Assembly: GCA_965243545.1 (NCBI GenBank)
Contig: OZ251573.1
Coordinates: forward strand, 2,108,001 to 2,172,000
DNA: 64,000 nucleotides
Direction of reading: 5' to 3'
Source: CATQHW01 sp965243545
GTDB taxonomy: Bacteria; Spirochaetota; Spirochaetia; SZUA-6; Bin103
Position 1 is the stretch's first letter; the number at the start of each line of letters is the position of its first letter. The position numbers were made by a program, and so were the translations under genes. Under the pieces are notes generated by a model. It was not told the DNA's origin and did not search any database. It saw only the letters and a program-made list of their open reading frames with translations. Positions 8,725 through 17,713 of the stretch are shown piece by piece.

Positions 8725-9786
8725 TTACGGCGTGCGCCGGAACACGGTCGCGGCCAGCGCCGCGGCGGCGGCGGCGGCGGCGAGCCCGGCCAGCGCCCAC
8801 GGCGCGAACCGTTCGCGGAAGTCCAGGTACCGCACCGATTCCACTTCGCTCTTCTCCAGGCGGTCGATCTCGCGGTAGATCGCCGCCAGCGACTCGGCGT
8901 CATCCGCCATGCGGAACAGCCCGCCGGTCCGGTCCGCCAGCGCCTGCAGCCCGGCGGCGTCGACCGGCTGGCCGGCGGGCAGGCGGAACGTGCCGAGCGG
9001 CGTGCGCACGGTCTGTTCGGGCGCGCCGACGCCTATGCCGATGGCGTACACCTTGATGCCCCAGCCGGCCGCCAGCTCGGCGGCCTGCGCCGGGGTCCGC
9101 TCGCCTGCGTTGTGACTGCCGTCGGTGAGCAGGATGATCGCCTTGCTCTTCACCTCATAGACCGGACGGTCCGCTCCGCCGTCGCCGCGGGCGCCGAGCT
9201 CCTGCTCGGCGACGTGCAGGCGGGCCGCCGCCAGCGCCAGCGCGTCGCCGATCGCGGTTCCGTCGTCGCGGCGGTCGGTCACCACCTCTACGCCGCCCAG
9301 GAACCCGTCCAGGGTTTCGTGCGACAGCGTCAGCGGCAGCACCGTCTCCGGGTAGCGGGCAAAGGTGACCAGCCCCACCAAGTCGTTCGGCCGGCCGGCC
9401 AGCCCCGCCCCGTCGCCGTGCACGAAGCGGGCGACCGCCTGCTTGACGGCGTCCAGGCGGGTCGGTCCGCCGTCGCCGAGCGGCGCCGCCATGCTGCCGG
9501 AGCGGTCGACGACGACCTCGATCGCTATGCCGCGGCTCACGTCGACGACCTGCTCCAAGCCCTCGCGGGGCCGCGCCAGCGCCACGATCAGCAGGGCCAG
9601 CGCCAGCAGCCGGAGCGCCGCCGGCAGCCACGCCAGCCGGTGCCGCAACGACGGCGCGATGCCGGCCGGCGCCGCCACCGACGGGAAGCCGACGCCGGTG
9701 CGGGCGCGCGCCAGCCACGCGCGCGCCAACGGCAGCAGGGCGACCGCGCCGAGCAGCGCCAGCGCCCACGGCGCGTCGAACCTCAC
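8725..9786 (-). CDS. BatA-like VWA domain membrane protein
   Basis: 353 residues. It has N-terminal hydrophobic segments (FDAPWALALLGAVALLPL and a second one at ~55-75), a VWA domain with MIDAS DRSGSM (~94), ILLTDGSHNAGERTP, and a final transmembrane helix (APWALAGLAAAAAAAAL) with a short cytoplasmic tail. Its GTG start overlaps the stop of the DUF4381-like gene (GTGA). With MoxR it forms the conserved core of Bat operons, thought to act as a MoxR AAA+/VWA chaperone-type complex at the membrane. Confidence 0.85.
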   Translation of the reverse strand: MRFDAPWALALLGAVALLPLARAWLARARTGVGFPSVAAPAGIAPSLRHRLAWLPAALRLLALALLIVALARPREGLEQVVDVSRGIAIEVVVDRSGSMAAPLGDGGPTRLDAVKQAVARFVHGDGAGLAGRPNDLVGLVTFARYPETVLPLTLSHETLDGFLGGVEVVTDRRDDGTAIGDALALAAARLHVAEQELGARGDGGADRPVYEVKSKAIILLTDGSHNAGERTPAQAAELAAGWGIKVYAIGIGVGAPEQTVRTPLGTFRLPAGQPVDAAGLQALADRTGGLFRMADDAESLAAIYREIDRLEKSEVESVRYLDFRERFAPWALAGLAAAAAAAALAATVFRRTP

Positions 9787-11048
9787 CGCGCCGCCCCGTC
9801 AGCGGAAGCGGCCTTCGCCCGCGCGGCCGGCGCCTGCGGCCCGGTCGCATCCGGCCCAGGCGCCTGCGCCCGAACCGGTGCTTGCGGTCCGTTCGCCTCC
9901 GGGGCCGTCGCCTGCGCCCCGGCGGCCTGCGGCCCAACCGCCGCACCCGGCCCTGCCGTCGCACCAGGCCCAACCGCCGCACCCGGCCCTGCCGTCGCAC
10001 CCGGCCCTGCCGCCGCACCGGACCCTGCCGCCGCACCGGACCCTGCCGCCGCACCGGACCCTGCCGCCACCGGCGGCGCGGTGGCGCGCACGAAGCCGCG
10101 GGCGGTCGCCGTGACCCGCGCGGCCTCGGTCTCCGACGGCCGCGCCCGCGCGAACTTCACCGCGTCGCAGGCGGCCAGGAACGCCCGCAACGTCCGTTGC
10201 CGTTCCCGGTCGAAGGCGGCGCCCGCCTCGGCGGCAGCCAGGAACTCCTCGGTCGTCTGCTCCGGGGCGCGCAGCCCGAACGCCGCCTCCACGTACCGGC
10301 GCAGAATCGCGGAGACCGCCACGTAGAACCGGTCGACGTCGGCGCGGAGCGCGGCGTCGCGCTCTACCTCGTCAAGCGCGCGCAACGCGACCGCGGCCGG
10401 CGGCTCGACCGGCGCCGGCCGCCGCGCTACGTTCCTGCGCCGCAGCCGGACTGCGGCGATCACCGCGGCGGCGACCGCCATCGCGGCGGCGCCGGCCAGC
10501 GCCGGACGCCACCAGCGCAGAGGCGCCGGCACCGGCGCGCCCACCTCCCGCAGCTCCGGGACCGCCCCCGCACCGTCCGCGCCGGCGCCGGCGCCGAGCA
10601 CGGAGACCACCTCCACTTCCAGCGCCTCGGTCGACAGCGACGCCGCCTCCTGCCCCGGCGCCGTCCAACCGACCTCCAGCGCGGGAAGCGGGTATTCCCC
10701 CGCCAGGAACGGCTCCAGCCGGTACCGGCGCATGTGGAGCGTCCGCCGGTCGCCGGTCAGGGCCGGCGGCTCGGTCGAAAGCTCGACCTGGAATCCGCTG
10801 CCGGCAAACCCTTCGGCGCCCGGCAGCCGCACCGCGACCCCTTCGGGGGCGTCGACCGCCACTTCGACCCGAATCACCTGCGCGGTGGTGATCCGCAGCC
10901 GGTCGACGCGCAGACGGACCTCCACCGGATCGCCCGCGTAGGCGTGGTCGACGTCCCACACCGCGTCCCCGCCGGCCGGCGTCCGGCCCGCCGCGCAGCC
11001 GGCGATCAACGCGGCCGCGGCGGCCACGGCAAGCGCCGCTCCCCCCAT
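9783..11048 (-). CDS. DUF4381-like lipoprotein of the Bat operon
   Basis: 421 residues. It begins with a hydrophobic signal ending in the lipobox-like LIAGC. An Ig-like extracellular part (~25-150), one transmembrane helix (~178-200) and a cytoplasmic helical domain (ADVDRFYVAVSAILRRYVEAAFGLRAPEQTTEEFL) follow; the last is typical of the protein encoded between DUF58 and BatA genes. The C-terminal ~100 residues are low-complexity Ala/Gly/Pro repeats (AAGPGA units) with no homology expected. It lies 17 bp after the DUF58 gene. Confidence 0.75.
   Translation of the reverse strand: MGGAALAVAAAAALIAGCAAGRTPAGGDAVWDVDHAYAGDPVEVRLRVDRLRITTAQVIRVEVAVDAPEGVAVRLPGAEGFAGSGFQVELSTEPPALTGDRRTLHMRRYRLEPFLAGEYPLPALEVGWTAPGQEAASLSTEALEVEVVSVLGAGAGADGAGAVPELREVGAPVPAPLRWWRPALAGAAAMAVAAAVIAAVRLRRRNVARRPAPVEPPAAVALRALDEVERDAALRADVDRFYVAVSAILRRYVEAAFGLRAPEQTTEEFLAAAEAGAAFDRERQRTLRAFLAACDAVKFARARPSETEAARVTATARGFVRATAPPVAAGSGAAAGSGAAAGSGAAAGPGATAGPGAAVGPGATAGPGAAVGPQAAGAQATAPEANGPQAPVRAQAPGPDATGPQAPAARAKAASADGAAR
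9938..10074 (+). repeat. Imperfect 18-bp tandem repeats encoding Ala-Gly-Pro tail
   Basis: Seven to eight degenerate units (CCCGGCCCTGCCGCCGCA-like) inside the 3' end of the DUF4381-like gene. In frame, so the tail length can vary without loss of the protein. Confidence 0.75.
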
Positions 11049-11065
11049 CGCCGCCGGCCGCCCCC

Positions 11066-11983
11066 TCAGGCCCAGGCTGCCCTCCTCTCCCGCATCCGGA
11101 AGAAGCCGACCAGCCGGTCGACCCAGCCGGCGTCGGTGCGGATCGGCACCTCGTCGATGCCGAGCTCACGCAGCTGGCGCGTCAGCGCCGCGCGGTGCTC
11201 GCGGGCGCGCTGCTGGTAGTCGCGCCGCACGCGGCGGCTGCCGGTGTCGAGCACGGTGAGCCGCCCGGTCTCGGCGTCCTGCAGCTCGACCAGGCCGGCG
11301 GCCGGCAACTCCGCTTCACGCGGGTCGAAGATCGACGCCGCGATCAGGTCGTGGCGGCGGGCGGCCATGCGCAGGTCGGTCGTGTCGGAGATCGGCCTCC
11401 GCGGCCCATCCTGCGCCGGCTCGCTCTCCAGGAAGTCGGAGATCAGGAACACGGTGGCGCGTCTGCGCAGCACCAGATTGAGGTAGCGCATCGCGCCGGC
11501 CAAGTCGGTTCCGGCGCCCTCCGGCCGGATCGAGAGTATCTCGCGCACGATGCGCAGCACGTGCGTCATCCCCTTCTTGGCGGGCACGAACAGCTCGATG
11601 CGGTCGCTGAACGCCAGCAGCCCGACGCGGTCGTTCTGGCGCGCCGCGGCGAAGGAGACCAGCGCCGCCAGCTCGGCCGCCACCTCGATCTTGGCCTTGC
11701 CGGCGGAGCCGAAGCGGTTGGAGGCGGAGACGTCGACCACGAAGAAGACGGTGAGCTCCCGCTCCTCCACGAAGCGCTTGACGTGCGGCCGGCCGACGCG
11801 GGCGGTGACGTTCCAGTCGATGCTGCCGACGTCGTCGCCCGGCTGGTACTCGCGCACCTCGTCGAACTCCATCCCTTGCCCGCGGAACACGCTGCGGTAC
11901 TCACCGGCGAAGGCGGTGGTCACCGCGCGGCGCGTGCGGAGCTGGATGTAGCGTATGGTGCGGACCAGTTCGGGCGGGATCAC
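11066..11983 (-). CDS. DUF58 domain protein
   Basis: 305 residues from GTG 11983, overlapping the moxR stop by 4 nt. It shows the DUF58 signature GMEFDEVREYQPGDDVGSIDW.. (begins ~37) and a degenerate VWA-like fold with VVDVSASNRFG. It is the constant partner of MoxR ATPases in Bat operons. No membrane segment is visible, so it is probably cytoplasmic and works with MoxR. Confidence 0.9.
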   Translation of the reverse strand: MIPPELVRTIRYIQLRTRRAVTTAFAGEYRSVFRGQGMEFDEVREYQPGDDVGSIDWNVTARVGRPHVKRFVEERELTVFFVVDVSASNRFGSAGKAKIEVAAELAALVSFAAARQNDRVGLLAFSDRIELFVPAKKGMTHVLRIVREILSIRPEGAGTDLAGAMRYLNLVLRRRATVFLISDFLESEPAQDGPRRPISDTTDLRMAARRHDLIAASIFDPREAELPAAGLVELQDAETGRLTVLDTGSRRVRRDYQQRAREHRAALTRQLRELGIDEVPIRTDAGWVDRLVGFFRMRERRAAWA

Positions 11984-12975
11984 GGCACCGGCAACGATTC
12001 CAGGATGAGCGCGATCAGGTCGTCGGAGGTGCGCTCCTCGGCCTCCGCCTCGTAGGTGACGATCACCCGATGGCGCAACACGTCGGGCGCAAGGCTCTTG
12101 ACGTCCTGCGGCGTCACGAAGCCGCGCCCCTGCAGCAGCGCGTGGGCGCGGGCGGCGAGCGTCAGGTAGATGGTGGCGCGCGGCGATGCGCCGTACTCGA
12201 TCAGGTTGCCTATGTCGAGCCCGAACGCGGCCGGATCCCGGGTCGAGCGCACCAAGTCGACAATGTACTCCTCCACCTTCGCGTCCAGGTAGATGCCGTC
12301 CGCCAGCTCGCGCAGCCGCGCGAAGTCGGCCGGCCGCACGATCCCCTCGACCGGCTCCGGCGGGTCGGTGCTGGCCGCGGCCCGCAGGATCGCCAGCTCC
12401 TCGTCACGGCCGGGATAGCCGACGACGACCTTGAGCATGAAGCGGTCGACCTGCGCCTCCGGCAGCGGATAGGTACCCTCCTGCTCGATCGGGTTCTGGG
12501 TCGCCAGCACCATGAACGGGTCGTCCAGCCGGTGCGTCTCATCGCCTATCGTCACCTGCCGCTCCTGCATCGCCTCCAGCAGCGCGCTCTGCACCTTGGC
12601 GGGCGCGCGGTTGATCTCATCTGCCAGCACGATGTTGGCGAAGATCGGCCCCTTCCTGGTGGTGAAGCCGCCGCTGCCGGGGTGATAGATCAGGGTGCCG
12701 ATCAGGTCGGCCGGCAGCAGGTCGGGGGTGAACTGGATGCGGTGGAAGCTGGAGCGGATCGCCTGCGCCAGCGTGGTGACCGCCAGCGTCTTGGCCAGGC
12801 CCGGCACCCCTTCGATCAGCAGGTGGGCGTTGGAGATCAGGCCGATCAGCAGCCGGTCGAGCAGGCGCTCCTGGCCGATGATCCGCTTGCGGAGCTCGCG
12901 CCGCACCTGCGCCAGGGTGCCGCCCTCGCGCTCGACCTGCGCCGTTATCTCGCGTATGTCCACGTCTGGTACCAA
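11980..12975 (-). CDS. MoxR family AAA+ ATPase
   Basis: 331 residues. Walker A GVPGLAKT (~55-62), Walker B VLADEINRAPAKVQSALLEAMQ, and the MoxR hallmark ATQNPIEQEGTYPLPEAQ followed by DRF. It is probably the energy-using chaperone of the operon, acting on the VWA proteins. The first in-frame start is TTG 12975; GTG 12963 is an alternative. It opens the Bat operon, unless the SDR gene 55 bp upstream is co-transcribed. Confidence 0.9.
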   Translation of the reverse strand: MVPDVDIREITAQVEREGGTLAQVRRELRKRIIGQERLLDRLLIGLISNAHLLIEGVPGLAKTLAVTTLAQAIRSSFHRIQFTPDLLPADLIGTLIYHPGSGGFTTRKGPIFANIVLADEINRAPAKVQSALLEAMQERQVTIGDETHRLDDPFMVLATQNPIEQEGTYPLPEAQVDRFMLKVVVGYPGRDEELAILRAAASTDPPEPVEGIVRPADFARLRELADGIYLDAKVEEYIVDLVRSTRDPAAFGLDIGNLIEYGASPRATIYLTLAARAHALLQGRGFVTPQDVKSLAPDVLRHRVIVTYEAEAEERTSDDLIALILESLPVP

Positions 12976-13030
12976 AACACCGCTACGCGCCGCCGGGTTA
13001 CCGGCGTGGCGCGCGCCTGCGAATCGCCGC

Positions 13031-13777
13031 TCAGCTGGTCCTTCCTCCCGCTACCCGCACCACCTCGCCGGTGATATAGCCGGACACCAGCAGCCCGAAG
13101 ATGGCGTCGGCCACGTCCTGCGGCTGCGCGGGACGGCCGATCGGGATCTGGCCGGCGATCGCCCGGATCGTCTCCGGGCTGAAGTCGTCGATCCAGCGGG
13201 TCTCCACCAGCCCCGGGGCGACCGCGTTGACCTGGATTTCCGGCGCCTGACTGGCCGCCAGCCCGCGCGTCAAGGCGATCGCCGCCGCCTTGCTGGAGCC
13301 GTAGACCAGCGAGCTGCCCTGCCCGGAGATTCCGGCCAGCGATGCGACCGTGATTATGTGCCCGCCGCCGCCGCGCCGCATGTGCGGGATAGCCGCGCGG
13401 CAGCACCAGAACACGCCGCTCACGTTGACGGCGTAGAGCCGCCGGAAGTCCTCCGGCGTGATGGCGTCCAGATCGGTCAGCGGCACCGGCCGCGTCGTGC
13501 CGGCGTTGTTGATCAGGAAGTCGAGCCGGCCGAACTCGGCGGCCACCGCATCGACCATCCCGGCGACGGCGCCGGCGTCGGACACGTCCGCCCGGCACGC
13601 CATGGCGCGCGCGCCGCGCGCTTGCGCGTCGGCTGCCGTCCGCTCCGCGTCCTCCTGCGAACGCGAGTAGTTGACCGCGACCGCCGCGCCTTCGGCGGCC
13701 AGCATCAGCGATGTCGCCCGGCCTATGCCGGTGCCGCCGCCGGTGACCAGCGCCACCTTCCCTTCGAATCGTCTCAT
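13031..13777 (-). CDS. SDR family oxidoreductase (FabG-like)
   Basis: 248 residues. Rossmann motif TGGGTGIGRAT (~11), NNAG, catalytic Ser in ITVASLAG and YGSSK (YxxxK), plus the FabG-like PGLVET and the C-terminal GEVVRVAGG. An NAD(P)H-dependent reductase of unknown substrate. ATG 13777 is preceded by GGAGGCAGG, a strong ribosome-binding site. It is transcribed divergently from the acetyltransferase gene, with 44 bp between starts, and lies 55 bp upstream of moxR on the same strand. Confidence 0.9.
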   Translation of the reverse strand: MRRFEGKVALVTGGGTGIGRATSLMLAAEGAAVAVNYSRSQEDAERTAADAQARGARAMACRADVSDAGAVAGMVDAVAAEFGRLDFLINNAGTTRPVPLTDLDAITPEDFRRLYAVNVSGVFWCCRAAIPHMRRGGGGHIITVASLAGISGQGSSLVYGSSKAAAIALTRGLAASQAPEIQVNAVAPGLVETRWIDDFSPETIRAIAGQIPIGRPAQPQDVADAIFGLLVSGYITGEVVRVAGGRTS

Positions 13778-13821
13778 CCTGCCTCCCGCCGCCAAGCATA
13801 CGACATGACGGCGGGGCGCGT

Positions 13822-14337
13822 ATGGCGTACCGTGCGCCGGTGGCCGGCCTCTGCGTCCGCGAGCTGCGGGAGGACGACCTGCGTAACGGGTTCCCGGAGA
13901 CGCTCGACGCCCTGCGCCCCACCAGCGGCATCGATCCGGCCGCGGCCGCCGCCGTCTTCGAGCGTCTGCAGCGGAACCCGGACACGATCGTGGCGGTCGC
14001 CGAGCAGGACGGCCGCGTCGTCGGCGCCGGCACGCTCCACCTGCTGCGCAAGTTCCTGTACGGCGGCAGCGTCGCCGGACACGTCGAGGACGTGGCGGTC
14101 GCCGCCGGCCGGCAAGGATCGGGAGTCGGCAGCGCGGTCGTCCGCTATCTGCTGTCGCGCGCCCGGCAGGCCGGCTGCTACAAGACCGTGCTGTACTGCG
14201 AAGACGGCCTGATGCCGTTCTACGGCAAGCTCGGCTTCCGGCGCACCACCAACGGCATGCGCTTCGACCACTGCGCGCCGCCGAGCGGCGGCGCGGCGCC
14301 GGGCCGGGGTAACCGGCCGGGGAACGGCGCGGCGTAA
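13822..14337 (+). CDS. GNAT acetyltransferase, glucosamine-6-phosphate N-acetyltransferase (GNA1)-like
   Basis: 171 residues with one GNAT domain. GHVEDVAV, GRQGSGVGSAVVRYL (acetyl-CoA P-loop), AGCYKTVLYCED and FYGKLGF line up with the eukaryotic/archaeal GNA1 pattern (HVEDIVV, RGKGYG, CYKIILDC, FYEKCGF). The likely reaction is acetyl transfer to an amino sugar phosphate or a related small amine. The last ~20 residues are low-complexity Gly/Pro. It precedes an aminotransferase and a MocA oxidoreductase on the same strand. Confidence 0.75.
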   Translation: MAYRAPVAGLCVRELREDDLRNGFPETLDALRPTSGIDPAAAAAVFERLQRNPDTIVAVAEQDGRVVGAGTLHLLRKFLYGGSVAGHVEDVAVAAGRQGSGVGSAVVRYLLSRARQAGCYKTVLYCEDGLMPFYGKLGFRRTTNGMRFDHCAPPSGGAAPGRGNRPGNGAA

Positions 14338-14349
14338 ACCGGCAACGTC

Positions 14350-14358
14350 TGGTACAAT
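14350..14358 (+). promoter_or_regulatory. Extended -10 element at the aminotransferase start
   Basis: TGGTACAAT is an extended -10 (TG-N-TACAAT, hexamer 14353-14358). No clear -35 is seen. Transcription would start around 14365-14366, exactly at the second in-frame ATG (14366), so a leaderless mRNA is possible. Confidence 0.4.
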
Positions 14359-15436
14359 GGCGCCCATGCAGGTGCGCGAGCCGCTGACTCCCGCGACCTT
14401 CATCGGCGTGCGGGGCGGGGACATCATCTCGTTCGGGTCCGGGCAACCGGACCTGCCGCCGCCGCCCGAAGCGTTCCGGGCGCTCGGCGATTACCGGGAG
14501 TTCAAGTACGGCCTGATCGGCGGCGCGGTCGAGCTGCGCGAAGCGCTGGCCGAGCGCTACCCGGACGCGACCGCGGACAGCTTCGTCATAACCAACGGCG
14601 CCAGCGAGGCGCTCGATCTGGCGCTCCGCCTGATCGGCCGCACCTGCGCCGCCGGCCGCCGGCGCGTGCTGATGGCCCGGCCGTACTACTACTCGTATCC
14701 GCCCATGGTCGAGTACGCCGGACTGGAGCCGGTCTACACCGACACCGTCGACGGCCGCATCGATATCGACGACTTCGCCGCCAAGGTGACCGGCTGCGCG
14801 GCCGTGATCGTCAACTCGCCGGCCAACCCCACCGGCCGCGTGCAGCCGGCCGATACCCTGCGCCGGATCGAGCAGCTGACCCGGGAGCACGGCGTCTACC
14901 TGCTGGCGGACGCGGTGTACAAGGACCTGCTCTACGTGAGCGACACCCACACCCCGGCCGGGCCGCACGTCGTTACCATCGACTCGTTCTCCAAGACCTA
15001 CGCCATGTGCGGTCACCGCATCGGTTATTTCTGGTCCCAGGACACCGCCTTCGCGCAGGGCGTCGTCGAGATGAAGACCCACACCTCCATGAACACCGGC
15101 ATCCTGGGCCAACGGATGGCGCTGGCCGCGCTGGGCGCCCCGGCGTCGTATATCGAAGACCAGCTCGTCATCTGGCGCGAGCGGCGCGACCTGATCTACG
15201 CGGGGCTGTCGGACCTGGGACTCGATCTGTGGAAGCCGGAGGGGGCGTTCTACGTGCTGCCGCGGGTGGACGACCCGCACCGGTTCGTCCGCGAGATGTT
15301 CGAGCGCCATCAGGTGATCACCTATCTGGGCGAGTGGTTCGGCGCCCCCGACCGCGTGCGCCTGTCGTACGCGCTCGACGCGGACAAGATCGAGTCGGGA
15401 CTGGAGCGGATCGGCAGCTATCTGGCCCGGCGGTGA
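14357..15436 (+). CDS. Class I/II PLP-dependent aminotransferase
   Basis: 359 residues. Fold-type I aminotransferase with GAxEAL, SPANPTGRV, D.VYKDLLY and the PLP-lysine motif DSFSKTYAM (Lys ~213), then GHRIGYF. The closest pattern is the aspartate/aromatic-type subgroup; the substrate is not determinable. ATG 14366 is an equally good start because the predicted mRNA begins there. The stop overlaps the GTG start of the MocA gene (GTGA), so the two are translationally coupled and may act on the same amino-sugar or inositol-like compound. Confidence 0.85.
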   Translation: MAPMQVREPLTPATFIGVRGGDIISFGSGQPDLPPPPEAFRALGDYREFKYGLIGGAVELREALAERYPDATADSFVITNGASEALDLALRLIGRTCAAGRRRVLMARPYYYSYPPMVEYAGLEPVYTDTVDGRIDIDDFAAKVTGCAAVIVNSPANPTGRVQPADTLRRIEQLTREHGVYLLADAVYKDLLYVSDTHTPAGPHVVTIDSFSKTYAMCGHRIGYFWSQDTAFAQGVVEMKTHTSMNTGILGQRMALAALGAPASYIEDQLVIWRERRDLIYAGLSDLGLDLWKPEGAFYVLPRVDDPHRFVREMFERHQVITYLGEWFGAPDRVRLSYALDADKIESGLERIGSYLARR

Positions 15437-16482
15437 ACACGGCGCCGCTCCGCCTGGCGGTGATCGGCGCCGGGGTGATGGGCGCCAGCCATATCGAACG
15501 GATACGGGCGCACGGCGGCTCCGTGCTGGCGGCGGTGTGCGATCCGGACCTGCCGCGCGCCCGCCGCGCCGCCGCCGGCGAGTGCCCGGCGTACGCCGGG
15601 TTGGCGGAGCTGTTGCGGCGCGAGCGGATCGACGGGGCGGTCGTGGCCGCGCCGACCGCCGAGCACCGCGCGTGCGGCGCGCTCTGCGTCGAGTCGGGCG
15701 TGCCGGTGTTGATGGAGAAGCCGATCGCCGCCACCGCGGCGGACGGAGCGGCGCTGGTAGCCGCCGCCGACGCCCGCGGCGTGCCGCTGCTGGTCGGCCA
15801 GCACCGCCGCCACAGCGCCTACGTGCGGCGCGCCAAGCAGGCGGTCGACGGCGGCGAGATCGGCCGCCTGCTCTGCTTTACCGCGCTCTGGTTTGTCCGC
15901 AAGCCGGACGACTACTACGCGGTCGCGTGGCGCACCCGGCCCGGCGGCGGGCCGGTCCTGACCAACCTGATCCACGAGATCGACCTGATGCGCTACTTGG
16001 GCGGCGAGATCGAAAGCGTCTACGCCGCCGCCGGATCGCCGGCGCGCGGCCTGCCGGTGGAGGACACGGTCGCGGTGACGCTCCGCCTGCGCGGCGGCGC
16101 GCTCGGCTCGATCGCCGCCTCGGACGCCGCGGCGTCGCCGTGGTCGTACGAGCTCACCACTCACGAAAACCCGCTCTACACGCGGACCGGCGGGAACTGC
16201 TACTTCCTGCTCGGCACGGCCGGCTCGCTGGCGTTTCCGCGGCTCACCGTGTGGCGCCACCCGGGCGCGGCCGGTTGGCAGCATCCGCTTGCCGCAACGG
16301 ACCTGCCGGCCGCCCGGAACGACCCGATCGCCGCCCAGCTGGCGCACTTCTGCCGGGTGATCCGCGGCCGGGAGGCGCCGCTGGCGCCGGGAGCGGACGG
16401 ACTGGCTACCCTGGCCGCAGCCGAGGCGGTGCTGCAATCGGCCCGCGAAGGCCGGCCGGTCGCGCCGGCGACCGCCGGCTGA
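15433..16482 (+). CDS. Gfo/Idh/MocA family oxidoreductase
   Basis: 349 residues from GTG 15433. N-terminal Rossmann fold (LAVIGAGVMGASHIERI), the family's EKPIA motif (~95-99) and GGGPVLTNLIHEIDLMRYLGG in the C-terminal domain. An NAD(P)-dependent sugar, inositol or sugar-acid dehydrogenase or reductase. Coupled by 4-nt overlap to the aminotransferase. The stop codon abuts the convergent zur stop with no gap: the hexamer TGATCA at 16480-16485 supplies both. Confidence 0.9.
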   Translation: MNTAPLRLAVIGAGVMGASHIERIRAHGGSVLAAVCDPDLPRARRAAAGECPAYAGLAELLRRERIDGAVVAAPTAEHRACGALCVESGVPVLMEKPIAATAADGAALVAAADARGVPLLVGQHRRHSAYVRRAKQAVDGGEIGRLLCFTALWFVRKPDDYYAVAWRTRPGGGPVLTNLIHEIDLMRYLGGEIESVYAAAGSPARGLPVEDTVAVTLRLRGGALGSIAASDAAASPWSYELTTHENPLYTRTGGNCYFLLGTAGSLAFPRLTVWRHPGAAGWQHPLAATDLPAARNDPIAAQLAHFCRVIRGREAPLAPGADGLATLAAAEAVLQSAREGRPVAPATAG

Positions 16483-16866
16483 TCACGCCGGACCGGCGCC
16501 GCGGCACTGGTGGCAGAGCCCGTACAGGGTGATCTCGTGCCCTTCGGTCACAAAGCCGGCCGGCGCCAGCTCATCGACGCCGCGCAGGCAGCCGCTCACC
16601 TCCCACAACGCGTTGCAGATACGGCACAGGAAGTGGTGATGGTGCGGTTTGCCGGCGCGCTCGTAGCGGGCCGCGGCGCCGGGAATCTCGACGGTTCGCA
16701 GCCACCCGCACGCCACCAGATCGCGGATGGCGCGGTAGACGGTGGCGGCGCCGAGGCCGGGCAGCTGCCGGCGCGCCGCGTCGCGCAGTTCGGCGGGGCT
16801 CAACGGCCGGTCGCACGACTCGATCGCCGCGCGGATCGCCTCACGTTGCCGGGTCTGCCGTTCCAT
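16483..16866 (-). CDS. zur: Fur family regulator, probable zinc uptake regulator
   Basis: 127 residues. Winged-helix N-terminus (SPAELRDAARRQLPGLGAATVYRAIRDL), a His cluster GKPHHHHFLC (~75) and two CxxC pairs (CRIC, CHQC) for structural zinc. It is the last gene of znuA-znuC-znuB-zur, which argues for zinc rather than iron sensing. ATG 16866 is preferred over 16878 because GAGGAG lies just before it. It overlaps the znuB 3' end by 26 bp. The likely target is the palindrome in the znuA promoter. Confidence 0.85.
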   Translation of the reverse strand: MERQTRQREAIRAAIESCDRPLSPAELRDAARRQLPGLGAATVYRAIRDLVACGWLRTVEIPGAAARYERAGKPHHHHFLCRICNALWEVSGCLRGVDELAPAGFVTEGHEITLYGLCHQCRGAGPA

Positions 16867-17713
16867 CGCGCTCCTCATGGGGCGCGGCCCGCAACACGCG
16901 CGCCAGCGCTGAAATGATCAGAAAGATGACCACGCACACCAGGGCGACCGCCGCGCCCGATGCTACGTCCAGATAATAGGAGAGATACAGGCCGGCCACC
17001 CCGGAGACCATGCCGATCGCCGCCGCGCCCAGCACCGCGTGGTGGAAGCGGCGCGCGACCTGCAGCGCCGCGGCGGCCGGCGCCACCATCAGCGTCACCA
17101 CCAGCGCTATGCCGATGGTCTGCAGCGACACCGCGATCGCCAGCGCCATCAGCACGTACTGCAACGCGGTGAGCCACCGGCTGTTGATGCGCAACGAGGC
17201 GGCGAACACCCGGTCGAAGGTGATCAGCACCATCTCCTTGTAGAACAGGACGACGACGGCGGCGATGACCGCCGCCACCGCGCCGATGCGGAGCAGGTCG
17301 GCGTCGTTCACGCTCAGCACGTTGCCGAACAGAAAGTGGACCAGGTCGACGGCAAAGCTCCGTGAGGTTGAGATGATCACGATGCCCAAGGCGAACATCC
17401 CCGAGTAGACCACGCCGACCGCGGCGTCCTCGCCGATACGGTGGCGGCGGACCAGAGCGGACATGCCGAGGGCGGCCAGGATCGCCGTACCGGTCGCCCA
17501 CCAGAACAGCCGGTCGCGGGAGAGATCGCCCGCCAAGTACCCCACCGCTACCCCCGGTACCAGCGAATGGGCCAGCGCGGCGCCGATGTAGGACATGCTG
17601 CGCAGCACGGCGAAGGTGCCGACCAGGGCGCACGCCGCCGCCGCCATGGTCACCGCCGCCAGCGCCCGGACCACGAACGGATAGCCGAGCGGAGCGATCA
17701 GCAGGTCGATCAC
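16841..17713 (-). CDS. znuB: Zinc ABC transporter permease
   Basis: 290 residues, a hydrophobic ABC-3 family permease with about eight membrane helices (for example MSYIGAALAHSLVPGVAVGYLAG and IGIALVVTLMVAPAAAALQ, the latter the conserved ABC-3 loop). GTG 17713 overlaps the znuC stop. The C-terminal AAPHEERDGTADPAT tail is cytoplasmic. It transports Zn2+ or possibly Mn2+ delivered by the ZnuA-like binding protein. Confidence 0.88.
   Translation of the reverse strand: MIDLLIAPLGYPFVVRALAAVTMAAAACALVGTFAVLRSMSYIGAALAHSLVPGVAVGYLAGDLSRDRLFWWATGTAILAALGMSALVRRHRIGEDAAVGVVYSGMFALGIVIISTSRSFAVDLVHFLFGNVLSVNDADLLRIGAVAAVIAAVVVLFYKEMVLITFDRVFAASLRINSRWLTALQYVLMALAIAVSLQTIGIALVVTLMVAPAAAALQVARRFHHAVLGAAAIGMVSGVAGLYLSYYLDVASGAAVALVCVVIFLIISALARVLRAAPHEERDGTADPAT

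Noticed and set aside
13031..15310. 759-codon minus-strand ORF apparently extending the SDR protein
   Set aside because: The SDR starts at ATG 13777 with a good ribosome-binding site; the rest is antisense to the acetyltransferase and aminotransferase genes.
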